64,000 bases of DNA from Paenibacillus sp. MAEPY2 (GCF_000499205.1 NZ_AWUK01000037.1:62001-126000), one strand, 5' to 3'. Positions 43,905-53,802 are shown, numbered from the stretch's first letter. Translations and numbers: made by a program. Notes: generated by a model from the sequence alone, not told the origin.

Positions 43905-45404
43905 ATGAAAGCAACAAAAAAGAAAGCCGTAGCTGTCTTGAGCACATTGGCACTGGTGACAGGTCTGCTGGCAGGATGCGGATCGGATCAAGGTCAGGCT
44001 GCCGAGGGCGGCGTGCAGAACGTGTCCATTGCAATAGCACAGGTGGGCGACGTACCGAGCAAAGGCAATGAGGTCCAGCAAAAGATTGAGGCGTATACCA
44101 ATACCAAGCTGGATATTCAGTGGATTCCGGCCTCGGCTTACAATGACAAAATAAATGTCATGATTGCATCCAGTGATATGCCCAAAATTGTAAAAGTACA
44201 GTATAACCCAACGGTGACCAGTGCGATGCGTAACGATGTATTCTGGGAAGTTGGACCTTTACTGAAGGATTATAAAAATCTGTCTGCTCAGAACGAGCGT
44301 TTCTTTGACAATATCAAGGTAGAAGGCAAAATCTACGGGGTACCCGTATTCTCTGATATTGCCCGTGCAACGGTGATTTACCGTAAAGACTGGTTCGATA
44401 AACTGAATCTCAAGGTGCCAACGACACCGGATGAATGGTATGAAACGATCAAGACGCTGGCGACCTCCGATCCGGATGGAGACGGTCAGGATAATACGTT
44501 TGGATTGATGCTTTTCAAAAAATATAACGAGGATCAATACTCCTTTACTACGCGCCTTGGCGTAAGCTTTGGTGCTCCAAACAAGTGGAAAGTAGAGGAT
44601 GACGGCAGCTTTACACCGGAATTCATGACACCGGAATATATGCAGGTGCTGGATCTGCTGAAGCGTTTGTATAGCGAGAAGCTGCTGAATCAGGACTTTG
44701 CCGTATTTGACTCCACAGAAGCGGAGAAGAAATATGATACAGGCGTTGTCGGCATGCGTATCGGTGTTGCCCAGAACGGAAAGAGCCAGCAAGAGCGTCT
44801 GTCCAAGAACGACCCGGATGGGGTGGTAGACATTGCCGGTTTGCTTGGTGTGAGTGGCGACCGAGTGGCGGGGCAGACGGGTAACTCCGGTATTTTGGCT
44901 TTCCCGAAAGCAACGGTGAAATCGGAGGAAGAGCTGAAAAACCTGTTATCTTTCCTGGATAAATTGATGGACCCCGAGATGGCGACGCTGCTGATGCGTG
45001 GTATTGAAGACAAACATTACAAGAAGGCTGGCGAAGACCAAGTGGAGATGAGTGATTTCGATGCATTCCAGCGTGAAGTGAAGCCATATCGTGATAACTT
45101 GCCTTACGTAGAAGGATACAATGTGCCGAAATTGAAAGACACTGAACTGGGTGAGAAGGGTACGGAACTTGCCAAAGAGCTGGCGGAACATGCTGTGCCA
45201 AACCCTGCATTAACCTTGTATTCGTCTACGTATGGCGATCGTGGGGCAGATCTGGATCAGATGATTGCAGATGCACAGACCAAATATATTATGGGTAAAA
45301 TCGATGAAAATGGCTGGAAACAGGAAATTGAGAATTGGGGCAATGCGGGCGGTACCAAAATTCGTGAGGAATATGCCGAAGACTACAAAAAACAGGCTAA
45401 ATAA
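43905..45404 (+). CDS. Extracellular sugar-binding lipoprotein 1 (YtcQ-like)
   Basis: This is a 499-residue solute-binding lipoprotein. The signal peptide ends in the lipobox LLAGC, so Cys25 is lipidated and anchored outside. A calcium-type loop, DPDGDGQDNT, sits near residue 190, as in the AlgQ/YtcQ-type binding proteins for acidic oligosaccharides. A TTG just before the ATG is an alternative start (box GGGGAGG at 43888). It is closely related to the second binding protein at 46620. It probably captures unsaturated rhamnogalacturonan or similar oligosaccharides. Confidence 0.9.
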   Translation: MKATKKKAVAVLSTLALVTGLLAGCGSDQGQAAEGGVQNVSIAIAQVGDVPSKGNEVQQKIEAYTNTKLDIQWIPASAYNDKINVMIASSDMPKIVKVQYNPTVTSAMRNDVFWEVGPLLKDYKNLSAQNERFFDNIKVEGKIYGVPVFSDIARATVIYRKDWFDKLNLKVPTTPDEWYETIKTLATSDPDGDGQDNTFGLMLFKKYNEDQYSFTTRLGVSFGAPNKWKVEDDGSFTPEFMTPEYMQVLDLLKRLYSEKLLNQDFAVFDSTEAEKKYDTGVVGMRIGVAQNGKSQQERLSKNDPDGVVDIAGLLGVSGDRVAGQTGNSGILAFPKATVKSEEELKNLLSFLDKLMDPEMATLLMRGIEDKHYKKAGEDQVEMSDFDAFQREVKPYRDNLPYVEGYNVPKLKDTELGEKGTELAKELAEHAVPNPALTLYSSTYGDRGADLDQMIADAQTKYIMGKIDENGWKQEIENWGNAGGTKIREEYAEDYKKQAK

Positions 45405-45427
45405 AAAGCCGGAAGCGGAGGGATTCC

Positions 45428-46537
45428 ATGAAAGAAACAATGCAATTCACACCGGTACGGATGGCTGAACAGTTCATGGAAAGTTATCGTAATCATGAGC
45501 TGTATCCGACTTGGCATTATGAAAATGGTTGTCTGCTGAAAGCGCTGGAAGAGCTGTACACCCATACCGGTGAACAGAAATATTTCGATTACATCCGTGA
45601 ACTGATGGACAACTTCATTCAGAAAGATGGCTCAATTCGCTCCTATACAGTCGAGGAGTATAACCTGGACCAGATTAACCAGGGGAAATCACTGTTCCTG
45701 TTGCTGGACAAAACCGGTGAAGAGAAGTACCGTAAAGCCGCAGATTTGCTTATGGTCCAGCTTAAGGGGCAGCCCCGTACGAGTGAAGGCGGATTCTGGC
45801 ATAAGAAGGTCTATCCGTTCCAGATGTGGCTGGATGGACTGTATATGGCTACTCCGTTCCTAACACAGTATGGTGCCGCTACAGACGAGGAGAAGTGGTT
45901 TGACAAGGCGGCATTACAGCTGCTGCTGGTGGAGAAGCGTACACGGGATCCACGCAGCGGTCTGCTGTACCATGCCTGGGATGAGAGCAAGGAACAGCGC
46001 TGGAGCTCGGGAGAAACTGGATGTTCTCCGCATGTTTGGAGCCGGGCGATGGGCTGGTATGTGATGGCGGTGGTGGATACACTGGATCATCTGCCTGTAG
46101 ATCATGAGCAGCGCGGTCAGATTGTGGGGATCTTCGAACGCGTAGCGAATGCGCTTGTACATGTACAGGACCAACAGTCCGGGCTATGGCCTCATCTGCT
46201 CGATCAGCCGGGGCGTGAGCGCAACTATCTGGAGGCTTCGGGAACGTCCATGTTTGTTTACGCACTGGCTAAGGGGGTACGGAAGGGTTACCTGAGTGGC
46301 AAGTTCAAAGTGATCGCAGAAAAGGGGTATCAGGGTCTGCTGCAGCATCTGCTGCAAACGGATCGCGAAGGTGTATTGTCCCTGACGCAGTGTAACGGAG
46401 GGGCAGGTCTGGGCGGTACCCCGTATCGTGACGGGTCGTACGAGTATTATGTGACTGAATCCATTCGGATTAATGATCCGAAATCGGTTGCTCCGTTTAT
46501 TTTGGCAGGAGTGGAGATGGAACTGGCGACACGCTAG
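45428..46537 (+). CDS. Glycoside hydrolase family 105 (unsaturated rhamnogalacturonyl hydrolase, YteR/YesR-like)
   Basis: This 369-residue cytoplasmic (no signal peptide) GH105 enzyme removes the unsaturated galacturonyl residue from oligosaccharides made by pectin lyases. It shows the alpha/alpha-barrel blocks WHYENGCLLKALEELY, YPFQMWLDGLYMATPF (catalytic Asp region), HVWSRAMGWYVMAVVDTL and YRDGSYEYYVTESI. It sits 23 bases after the binding protein, inside the importer operon, so uptake and hydrolysis are linked. Its product would feed KdgK/Eda after isomerisation. Confidence 0.92.
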   Translation: MKETMQFTPVRMAEQFMESYRNHELYPTWHYENGCLLKALEELYTHTGEQKYFDYIRELMDNFIQKDGSIRSYTVEEYNLDQINQGKSLFLLLDKTGEEKYRKAADLLMVQLKGQPRTSEGGFWHKKVYPFQMWLDGLYMATPFLTQYGAATDEEKWFDKAALQLLLVEKRTRDPRSGLLYHAWDESKEQRWSSGETGCSPHVWSRAMGWYVMAVVDTLDHLPVDHEQRGQIVGIFERVANALVHVQDQQSGLWPHLLDQPGRERNYLEASGTSMFVYALAKGVRKGYLSGKFKVIAEKGYQGLLQHLLQTDREGVLSLTQCNGGAGLGGTPYRDGSYEYYVTESIRINDPKSVAPFILAGVEMELATR

Positions 46538-46619
46538 TTCTTTTCTTCAGACTCATTTATGATAGCGCATTCATTGTGCGTACCCTGAACAATTTCGTTA
46601 TCCAAAGGAGAGATGGTTC

Positions 46620-48131
46620 ATGAGTCCAAAAGGTCGGATGTCCCGTTTAGGCGGATTAGTTGTGGTTGGTGCAATGTCCGCTGGACTGCTTGCAGGCTGT
46701 GGGGGAGAAAAAGCGCCTGCGGCAGGGGAGGGCAAGCTTCCCATTTCGATTTCTTTGATGCAGGTAGGTGATGTACCAGCCAAGGAGAATGGGATCGAAC
46801 AGAAGATTGAGGAATATACCAATACAGATGTCAATGTACAGTGGATTCCGCAGTCTGCTTTTGATGATAAAGTGAACGTCATGGTAGCTTCAGGCGAGAT
46901 GCCGACCATTATGCGGGTGAATTATGTACCCACAACATTTAACGCAGCCAAAACGGGGCTGTTCTGGGAAATTGGACCTTACCTAAAGGATTATAAAAAC
47001 CTGTCAGCTCAATCCGAGGCTTATTTTGACAATATCAAGATCGAAGGCAAGATCTACGGGGTACCCAACTTCCGCGATATCGGGCGTACAGCCATCGTGT
47101 ACCGCAAGGACTGGTTTGACAAGCTGAAGCTGGATGTACCGAAAACGCTGGATGACTGGTACGAAGTGATGCGTTCCATTCGCAAGGATGATCCTGATGG
47201 TAACGGCAAGGAAGATACGTATGGAACGGTGCTGTTCAAAAAGTACAACGAAGGTGTATCCTCTCCACTCACACGGATCGCTGTAAGTATCGGTGGGGTG
47301 AACAAGTGGGGTTTGGACGACGCGGGCAAACTTACGCCCGAATTCCTGACCACAGAATATGTGGACACGATGAAGCTGTTCAAGCGTCTGTTCAGTGAAG
47401 GATTGATCAACAGTGACTTTCCTGCTCTGGACCCATCCGATGCGGACAAAAAAATTGACTCCGGTCTGGTAGCCATGAAGCTGAACGGTGTTGCTCAGAA
47501 CGGAAAGTCATTCCAGCAGCGGCTGACACCAAACGTGCCGGATGGCGAGATTGATGTGGCCCCGTTCCAGGGACCGGATGGCATTCGAATTGCCGGGGAA
47601 CCGGGGAATTATGGCATGCTTGTCATTCCCAAAGCTTCCGTATCGGACGAAGAACAGTTAAAACAGGTGCTGACGTTCCTGGATCAACTGATGGACGAAC
47701 CGCTGAGTACGCTCCAGCTGCGGGGTCTTGAGGATGTACACTATACGAAGACTTCGGATGGCAAAACCGAGTTCAAGGACTTCGACGGGTATCAGCGCGA
47801 AGTGAAGCCGTATCGTGACAATCTGCTAAGCGTTGAAGGATATAACGTGGCTGAGTTTGTCGATGTACCGATCGGTATGAAGGGCACGAAGATGGCGCGT
47901 GAGAATGAGCAGTACGCCATTCCGAATCCGGCGCTGACCCTGTCCTCTGCCATCTATACGGAGCGCGGCCAGGAGCTGGATCAGATGATCTGGGATGCAC
48001 AGACCAAGTACATTATGGGCAAAATCGATGATGCTGCTTGGGAGCAGGAAGTGGCGAACTGGAGAAAATCCGGCGGAGACCAGCTTATCAAGGAGCTGGA
48101 AGCTTCCTATGTGGAGCTGAATGGGAAGTAG
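46620..48131 (+). CDS. Extracellular sugar-binding lipoprotein 2 (paralogue)
   Basis: This 503-residue lipoprotein has the lipobox LLAGC with Cys27. It is a close paralogue of the protein at 43905 along its whole length (for example QVGDVPAKENGIEQKIEEYT against QVGDVPSKGNEVQQKIEAYT, and FWEIGPYLKDYKNLSAQSEA). The calcium-type loop is DPDGNGKEDT. An AAAGGAG box precedes the ATG. The two paralogues flank the GH105 gene, suggesting a duplication with split ligand preference. A terminator follows. Confidence 0.92.
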   Translation: MSPKGRMSRLGGLVVVGAMSAGLLAGCGGEKAPAAGEGKLPISISLMQVGDVPAKENGIEQKIEEYTNTDVNVQWIPQSAFDDKVNVMVASGEMPTIMRVNYVPTTFNAAKTGLFWEIGPYLKDYKNLSAQSEAYFDNIKIEGKIYGVPNFRDIGRTAIVYRKDWFDKLKLDVPKTLDDWYEVMRSIRKDDPDGNGKEDTYGTVLFKKYNEGVSSPLTRIAVSIGGVNKWGLDDAGKLTPEFLTTEYVDTMKLFKRLFSEGLINSDFPALDPSDADKKIDSGLVAMKLNGVAQNGKSFQQRLTPNVPDGEIDVAPFQGPDGIRIAGEPGNYGMLVIPKASVSDEEQLKQVLTFLDQLMDEPLSTLQLRGLEDVHYTKTSDGKTEFKDFDGYQREVKPYRDNLLSVEGYNVAEFVDVPIGMKGTKMARENEQYAIPNPALTLSSAIYTERGQELDQMIWDAQTKYIMGKIDDAAWEQEVANWRKSGGDQLIKELEASYVELNGK

Positions 48132-48138
48132 TAGCGGA

Positions 48139-48190
48139 ACAAGCTGTGTTTTACGTGAAATGACGTGAAGCATGGCTTGTTTTTTTTTTG
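48139..48190 (+). terminator. Terminator of the importer operon
   Basis: A long stem with ACAAGC / GCTTGT at its base and ACGT / ACGT near its loop, followed by nine T. Confidence 0.88.
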
Positions 48191-48296
48191 GTCTTTTTCA
48201 TCCCCAAGATTATGGTTAAGTGACAGAAGGGGTATAAAAAGTAAGGAGCATTCGTTCCACAATTATTTTATTGTCATTGAAAGGGGAATACACAAC

Positions 48297-50348
48297 ATGA
48301 TTGATGATCATCAGAAGCTAGAAGGATTGAATGTAGTGGATACATACCGGGGTAGAGATCTGGGTGTAACGATGGAACCACAAGCCTGTAGTTTCAAAGT
48401 GTGGACGCCTGTTGCAAAACAGGTGGATGTACTAATATATCCGCCTTCAACAGGGGGGACTCCCAATGAGCCGAAGAATCAGGCAATACAAAAAGAAATA
48501 CCGATGCACAAACAGGATCAGGGTATCTGGTCCCTGAAGCTCGAAGGCGAGTGGCAAGGATATCGTTATATGTACCGCATTACCTTTGAAGACGGACGTC
48601 AGGAGGTTGCGGTTGATCCTTATGCACGGGCTGTGACCATGAATGGAGAAATGGGTGTAATTGTCAGACTGGAACAGACCGATCCGAATGGATGGAATGA
48701 GGATATCCGTCCAGAACTGGTGAGCCCGGTAGATGCGGTCTTATATGAGCTGCATGTGCGCGATTTCTCGATCCATGAGTCATCCGGCATGAGACACAAA
48801 GGAAAGTACCTGGCTTTTACCGAGACGGACCTACGCGATTCAAACGGGAATACGCTGGGGATCGATCATTTGGCTGAGCTGGGCATCACTCATGTACACC
48901 TGCTTCCGGTATTTGATTTTGCGACCGTAGATGAATCCAAGCCAGATGACAGGACTTCCGATGACTCACGCTATAACTGGGGATATGATCCACTTCATTA
49001 CAACGTCCCAGAAGGTTCCTATGCTTCACGTGCAGATGAGCCCGAGACCAGAATTCGTGAGTTCAAATCGATGGTGCTTGCCCTTCATGAGAAGGGAATC
49101 GGAGTCATTATGGATGTGGTGTACAATCATACATTTGACACCGCAGCCAGTTCATTTGAGAAGCTTGTCCCAGGGTATTACTACCGTCAGAATCCGGATG
49201 GCACGTACAGCAATGGATCGGGTACAGGCAATGAAGTGGCTACAGAGCGCCCTATGGTGAGGAAGTTCATCATCGATTCCGTACGCTACTGGGCAGAGGA
49301 GTACCATGTGGACGGGTTCCGTTTTGACCTGATGGGTCTGATTGACATGGCAACGATGAAAGAGCTCACAGCAGAACTGCATGCAGAGGTCTCACCGTCC
49401 ATCCTCTTGTACGGCGAACCCTGGGGAGCACTGGAATCACCACTTGGGGATCAAATGACCCTAAAGGGATCACAGCGTGAAGCCGGATTTGCTGTATTTA
49501 ACGATAACTTCCGTGGAACAATCAAAGGCGATAGCGATGGAACGGGAACCGGATTTGCTACAGGAGCGGAGGGAAAGGAAGATGATATATGGACAGGCGT
49601 GCGGGGAGCCATTACCGATTTTACGGCCAGCCCATCGGAAACGATTAATTATGTAACTGTACATGATAATCTCAACCTGTGGGACAAAGTCGCACGGACA
49701 CAAGGATTGCACGATACGCTGGGATTTATCACATATAGCGAGGATGGTCGTGTGAAAGGCAGCGACAGCGTGGAAGAGGCTGTAAAGCATGCGAAGCCCT
49801 ACTTACACGTTGACCCGGATTGCATACTGGAGAACGAGACGGTCCGGCGCTGTCTGCTTGCTAGTGGCATCGTGCTGACTTCCCAAGGGGTTCCATTGAT
49901 TGCGGCTGGAGATGAATTTCTGCGTAGCAAGTATGGCGATGCCAACAGCCACAAGAGTGGGGATTCAATTAATGCCATTCGGTGGGAGCAAAAGCAAGCA
50001 TTTAAGCCTGTTTATGATTATTATCGTGGCCTGATTCATCTTCGGCGCGAGCATCCTGCGTTTCGTCTTCGCACCCGGGGAGAGATTGAGTCGCATATTC
50101 GATTGCTTGAAAAAGGAGAAGGAATGTTGGCCTATGAACTGGCAGGAACGGCTGTCGGAGATTCATGGGGACGGATGATCATTATCTATAATGCTTCCAA
50201 AGAAACCCGTACAACCTCCGTCCCTTCAGGTATATGGTATGTGGTTGTAGAGCAGGGGCAAGCCGGCACCGATGTGCTGCGCACGGTCAAGGACGGTCAG
50301 GTCAGCGTCCCCGCGATATCTATGATGGTTATGTATTCAAACGAGTGA
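48297..50348 (+). CDS. pulA: Type I pullulanase (1)
   Basis: Pullulanase cleaves alpha-1,6 branches in pullulan, starch or glycogen. The 683-residue product has an N-terminal CBM48 (~15-105) and a GH13_14 barrel with the type I signature YNWGYDP (226-232), VVYNHT, nucleophile Asp344 in GFRFDLMGLID, acid/base Glu374 in YGEPW, and TVHDNLNLWD. There is no signal peptide. The ATG at 48297 follows AAAGGGGA; the frame opens at 48165 without a box. It is followed by a longer tandem paralogue. Confidence 0.94.
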   Translation: MIDDHQKLEGLNVVDTYRGRDLGVTMEPQACSFKVWTPVAKQVDVLIYPPSTGGTPNEPKNQAIQKEIPMHKQDQGIWSLKLEGEWQGYRYMYRITFEDGRQEVAVDPYARAVTMNGEMGVIVRLEQTDPNGWNEDIRPELVSPVDAVLYELHVRDFSIHESSGMRHKGKYLAFTETDLRDSNGNTLGIDHLAELGITHVHLLPVFDFATVDESKPDDRTSDDSRYNWGYDPLHYNVPEGSYASRADEPETRIREFKSMVLALHEKGIGVIMDVVYNHTFDTAASSFEKLVPGYYYRQNPDGTYSNGSGTGNEVATERPMVRKFIIDSVRYWAEEYHVDGFRFDLMGLIDMATMKELTAELHAEVSPSILLYGEPWGALESPLGDQMTLKGSQREAGFAVFNDNFRGTIKGDSDGTGTGFATGAEGKEDDIWTGVRGAITDFTASPSETINYVTVHDNLNLWDKVARTQGLHDTLGFITYSEDGRVKGSDSVEEAVKHAKPYLHVDPDCILENETVRRCLLASGIVLTSQGVPLIAAGDEFLRSKYGDANSHKSGDSINAIRWEQKQAFKPVYDYYRGLIHLRREHPAFRLRTRGEIESHIRLLEKGEGMLAYELAGTAVGDSWGRMIIIYNASKETRTTSVPSGIWYVVVEQGQAGTDVLRTVKDGQVSVPAISMMVMYSNE

Positions 50349-50475
50349 ACCTTTTCCCTTGGTCTAAAGGTGGCTCAGATTGACATCCGTGTTTCATGTC
50401 GGCTCCGCGAGAAGCTGCCGGTACAAAATCATAATAGCGTGTCCTCGATTCGTTAGAATGGAATAAAGCTACAAA

Positions 50476-50515
50476 GGGGTGTTCCTGTCATCATGCTGAT
50501 GACTTGGGACACCCC
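50476..50515 (+). other. GC-rich hairpin after pullulanase 1
   Basis: GGGGTGT / ACACCCC with an inner TCATC/GATGA stem. There is no T run directly after it, so it may be a weak terminator or an mRNA-stabilising structure. Otherwise 50349-50590 shows nothing I can name. Confidence 0.4.
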
Positions 50516-50596
50516 ATTTGGTGTGCTCTCTTCTTTTTTCATCAGGACAGGTACAAATGCTGTCAATCTATGGCGCTTGTTTACATATGCTATATC

Positions 50597-50611
50597 TTGA
50601 AAGCGATTGCT
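50597..50611 (+). promoter_or_regulatory. cre site upstream of pullulanase 2
   Basis: TTGAAAGCGATTGCT matches the cre consensus WTGNAANCGNWNNCW at every position, indicating CcpA control. It lies ~80 bases above the -35 of the promoter at 50690, so it may act on another start site or at a distance. Confidence 0.65.
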
Positions 50612-50689
50612 ATCAGGATATGCATCACTTTTACCATGCTAATTGAAAGCCTCTGTTCAACCGATATGTTGAGTACAGACAACCCCGGG

Positions 50690-50718
50690 TTGACAAATGA
50701 CGTCCTGCTCCGTAACAT
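50690..50718 (+). promoter_or_regulatory. Candidate promoter of pullulanase 2
   Basis: TTGACA, 17 bases, TAACAT, 42 bases before the start codon at 50761. Confidence 0.6.
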
Positions 50719-50760
50719 CGGGACAACACGAAATCAATGGATATAAAGGCGGTGGGAACG

Positions 50761-53637
50761 ATGCCGGAATGGACAGCTTTTCGATATGAAGGCAACGATC
50801 TTGGCTTAACATATACTCGTGCGGCAAGCACATTCAAGCTGTGGGCACCTACAGCACAGCAGGTTTCCCTACTCATTTTTGATGATGAGGGACGATATGA
50901 TGCAAGTGGAAAAGTAACTGAACATGATGATGGACAGAAGCGGTCGATGACCCGTGACCCGGACGGAATATGGAGTGTACAGCTTGAAGGGGATTGGGCT
51001 GGACATTATTATATGTATTCCATTACGCATGATGATCAGCATATTGCCGTGGCACCCGATCCTTACGCTCGTGCTGTATCCGCGAACGGGCAGCGAACGG
51101 CCATAATTGACCTGGATACAACCGATCCAGTGGATTGGGAAGAGGATGTGAAGCCTGTATTTCTGCGTCCGGCAGATGCTGTTTTATATGAATTACATGT
51201 GCGTGACTTCTCCTCCGACCCTCATGCCGATATTCCTTATAAGGGGAAATATTTGGCATTTACATCCTCCGGGTTAACGGACAGAGGCGGCAACTCCATC
51301 GGTGTAGATCATCTTGTCGAACTTGGCATTACGCATGTGCATCTTCTGCCTGTAGCGGATTATCAGACGGTGGATGAACTGGCAGCAACGGATACCAGCT
51401 CGAATGCCAAGTTGCCATACAACTGGGGGTATGATCCTCAGCACTACAATGTGCCGGAAGGTTCCTATGCCACCGATCCTCGTGATCCTGCGGTTCGGAT
51501 CCGGGAGTTCAAGGCGCTCATTCATTCCCTGCACCGACAAGGCATTCGTGTCGTGCTTGATGTGGTCTACAACCATACGTATAGCGTGGATGAGGGACCT
51601 TTTGAACGAATTGTACCGGGTTACTATTATCGTTATCGTGAGGACGGCACATTGAGCAATGGCTCAGGTGTAGGCAATGAACTGGCTACAGAACGGCCCA
51701 TGGTGCGAAAATATATTTTGGACTCTCTCCTGTACTGGGCAGAGGAATATCATGTGGACGGGTTTCGCTTCGACCTGATGGGTCTGATTGATACAGACAC
51801 AATGAACGAAGTGACCCGCGAGCTGAGAGAACAGATTGATCCGGCTTTTCTGATCTACGGGGAGCCGTGGACAGGCGGAGATTCGCCACTGGAGCGGAAA
51901 ACGTTAAAAGGAACACAGCGCGGTCAGGGATTTGCTGTATTTAACGATCATTTCCGCAGTGCCATCAAAGGGGATAGTGATGGCATCGGCAAAGGCTTTG
52001 TTACCGGAGCAGACGGTAAGGAGTACGAAATTGTCCAGGGTGTTGCCGGAGCGCTGGATGATTTTACGTCTTCACCTGTGGAATCCGTCAATTATGTGAC
52101 AGCGCATGATAATCTCAATCTGTGGGACAAAATCGCCACAACGATGTACCTCAGACATGATCTCGGGTTTCCGGTATGGAGGGATGGTCAGCCTGTGGAA
52201 GGAGGCAGTGCGGAATCGGCGGTTAAGGCGGCAGACCCTTATAGGTATGTTAATGCAGATGATGTGCTTGACCATGAGATGGTCCGCCGTTCCTTGCTCT
52301 CGACAGGGATTTTACTCACCTCACAGGGTATTCCATTCCTCCATGCAGGGGATGAGATATTGAGATCCAAAGCAGGAGATCACAACAGTTATCGCAGCGG
52401 GGACGCCGTGAATACGATCACTTGGGCGAATAAATCTCGCTTCAGACCTGTTTTTGACTATTATCGGGGCCTGATCCATCTGCGCCGCACACATCCGGCT
52501 TTTCGCATGATGAATGCCGAGCAGGTACGACATCATCTTCGCTTGATGCGTGCAGAAGGAAATGTGGTTGCATTTACACTGGAGGGCGGAGCCAATCAGG
52601 ATACCTGGAATCAGATCGTGGTGATCTACAACGGAACAGGTCAGCAGCAGCAAGTGAGTCTTCCGGAGGGCGACTGGCATATCGTGGTGAATGATCATCA
52701 GGCAGGTACAGATCGCATTGAGACGGTGAGCGGAACCGTAGTGGTAGAACGGTGGTCATTGATGGTACTGTATGATACGGAGTATGGCGGCGGTGCTGAA
52801 CCCGCTGTGATTGAGATTCATTCGCCGCGTCTTGTGTACAGTGTCGGAGAGATTGCTGGCTTGCGAGCATCGGTCAGAGACCGTTTTGGTAATGTGGTGG
52901 AGAACGCATCGGTGACCTGGAGCTCTTCGAACCCGGACATTATTGCGATTCAATCCGATGGGACCATTCATACAGGGGAGACCGGAGAAGCGACCATTAG
53001 CGTCCATTGTGGCACGATTACCGCAGAGTGTACGTTGCAGGTGGATCAACTCCATCCGGAACGAATTGAAATTGTAGGGGAGTCTGTGATGTATACGACA
53101 CGTGTCAATCGATTCCGAGCCTTGGTTCTGGATCAATTCGGCCAGCCCTTGCAAGGGATGAAGATACGGTGGAGCTCGTCTCATCTGGATCATGCAGCTG
53201 TCAGTACAGCAGGAATTGTGCGAGCTTTAACACCAGGCTCCACCCAGATAATCGCGGAGGCTGGAGGGATTCAGGCATCGCTGAATATCAAAATCCACAA
53301 ATCCATCTCCCGAATTGTCACTCTCCGATATGAACGGGAAGATCAGTGTTATGAGGGATGGGATGTCTGGGTATGGGGCACAGGTATGGAGGATGGGGCT
53401 ATCCCGTTTGAGCGAGTGGGCAATACAGCAGAAGCCCGTTTTCGGGTCGCTCCAGGACTGCATCATCTGGGCTTAATCATTCGGCTGAATGAATGGGAAG
53501 CCAAAGATACCTGCGGAGATCGTTATGTTGATATCGGTCCTGAAGACGGAGATGTGCAGATTATCGTTCACAGTGGGTCGGATCAGATGCAAGTTATCCG
53601 TGAAAGTGATGCAGAGGATGATCGTAACAGTGCATAA
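50761..53637 (+). CDS. Type I pullulanase (2) with Big_2 and C-terminal CBM41-like domains
   Basis: This 958-residue paralogue of the preceding enzyme has CBM48 (~10-105) and GH13_14 with YNWGYDP (220-226), Asp338 in FRFDLMGLID and Glu368 in YGEPW. From ~670 come two bacterial Ig-like (Big_2) domains (IEIHSPRLVYSVGE..., IEIVGESVMYTTRVN...; ~680-845) and a C-terminal CBM41/PUD-like starch-binding module (TLRYEREDQCYEGWDVWVWG). CBM41 modules usually sit N-terminally in exported pullulanases. No signal peptide is present. The ATG at 50761 is chosen for its AAAGGCGGTGGG box; an in-frame ATG at 50737 lacks one. Confidence 0.9.
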   Translation: MPEWTAFRYEGNDLGLTYTRAASTFKLWAPTAQQVSLLIFDDEGRYDASGKVTEHDDGQKRSMTRDPDGIWSVQLEGDWAGHYYMYSITHDDQHIAVAPDPYARAVSANGQRTAIIDLDTTDPVDWEEDVKPVFLRPADAVLYELHVRDFSSDPHADIPYKGKYLAFTSSGLTDRGGNSIGVDHLVELGITHVHLLPVADYQTVDELAATDTSSNAKLPYNWGYDPQHYNVPEGSYATDPRDPAVRIREFKALIHSLHRQGIRVVLDVVYNHTYSVDEGPFERIVPGYYYRYREDGTLSNGSGVGNELATERPMVRKYILDSLLYWAEEYHVDGFRFDLMGLIDTDTMNEVTRELREQIDPAFLIYGEPWTGGDSPLERKTLKGTQRGQGFAVFNDHFRSAIKGDSDGIGKGFVTGADGKEYEIVQGVAGALDDFTSSPVESVNYVTAHDNLNLWDKIATTMYLRHDLGFPVWRDGQPVEGGSAESAVKAADPYRYVNADDVLDHEMVRRSLLSTGILLTSQGIPFLHAGDEILRSKAGDHNSYRSGDAVNTITWANKSRFRPVFDYYRGLIHLRRTHPAFRMMNAEQVRHHLRLMRAEGNVVAFTLEGGANQDTWNQIVVIYNGTGQQQQVSLPEGDWHIVVNDHQAGTDRIETVSGTVVVERWSLMVLYDTEYGGGAEPAVIEIHSPRLVYSVGEIAGLRASVRDRFGNVVENASVTWSSSNPDIIAIQSDGTIHTGETGEATISVHCGTITAECTLQVDQLHPERIEIVGESVMYTTRVNRFRALVLDQFGQPLQGMKIRWSSSHLDHAAVSTAGIVRALTPGSTQIIAEAGGIQASLNIKIHKSISRIVTLRYEREDQCYEGWDVWVWGTGMEDGAIPFERVGNTAEARFRVAPGLHHLGLIIRLNEWEAKDTCGDRYVDIGPEDGDVQIIVHSGSDQMQVIRESDAEDDRNSA

Positions 53638-53775
53638 TTTTGCTTAAGTTATAACGTTTGTACAACTAGTTGTGAAATGTATGCTTAATAAGTGGTCGGA
53701 AGGTATTCCGGCTGCTTTTTTGTTCATCAGAAAGATACATTTCACCTGAAAAATAAAAAAACTCTACAAGTCAGT

Positions 53776-53802
53776 GTTTGAGATGGCCTTTCATTGGGGT
53801 AA
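53776..53802 (+). promoter_or_regulatory. Sigma-B-like promoter of ctc
   Basis: GTTTGA, 15 bases, GGGTAA. This is one base off the B. subtilis sigma-B consensus in each box. The ctc gene of B. subtilis is a classic sigma-B target. Whether this organism has sigma-B cannot be seen here. Confidence 0.5.
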
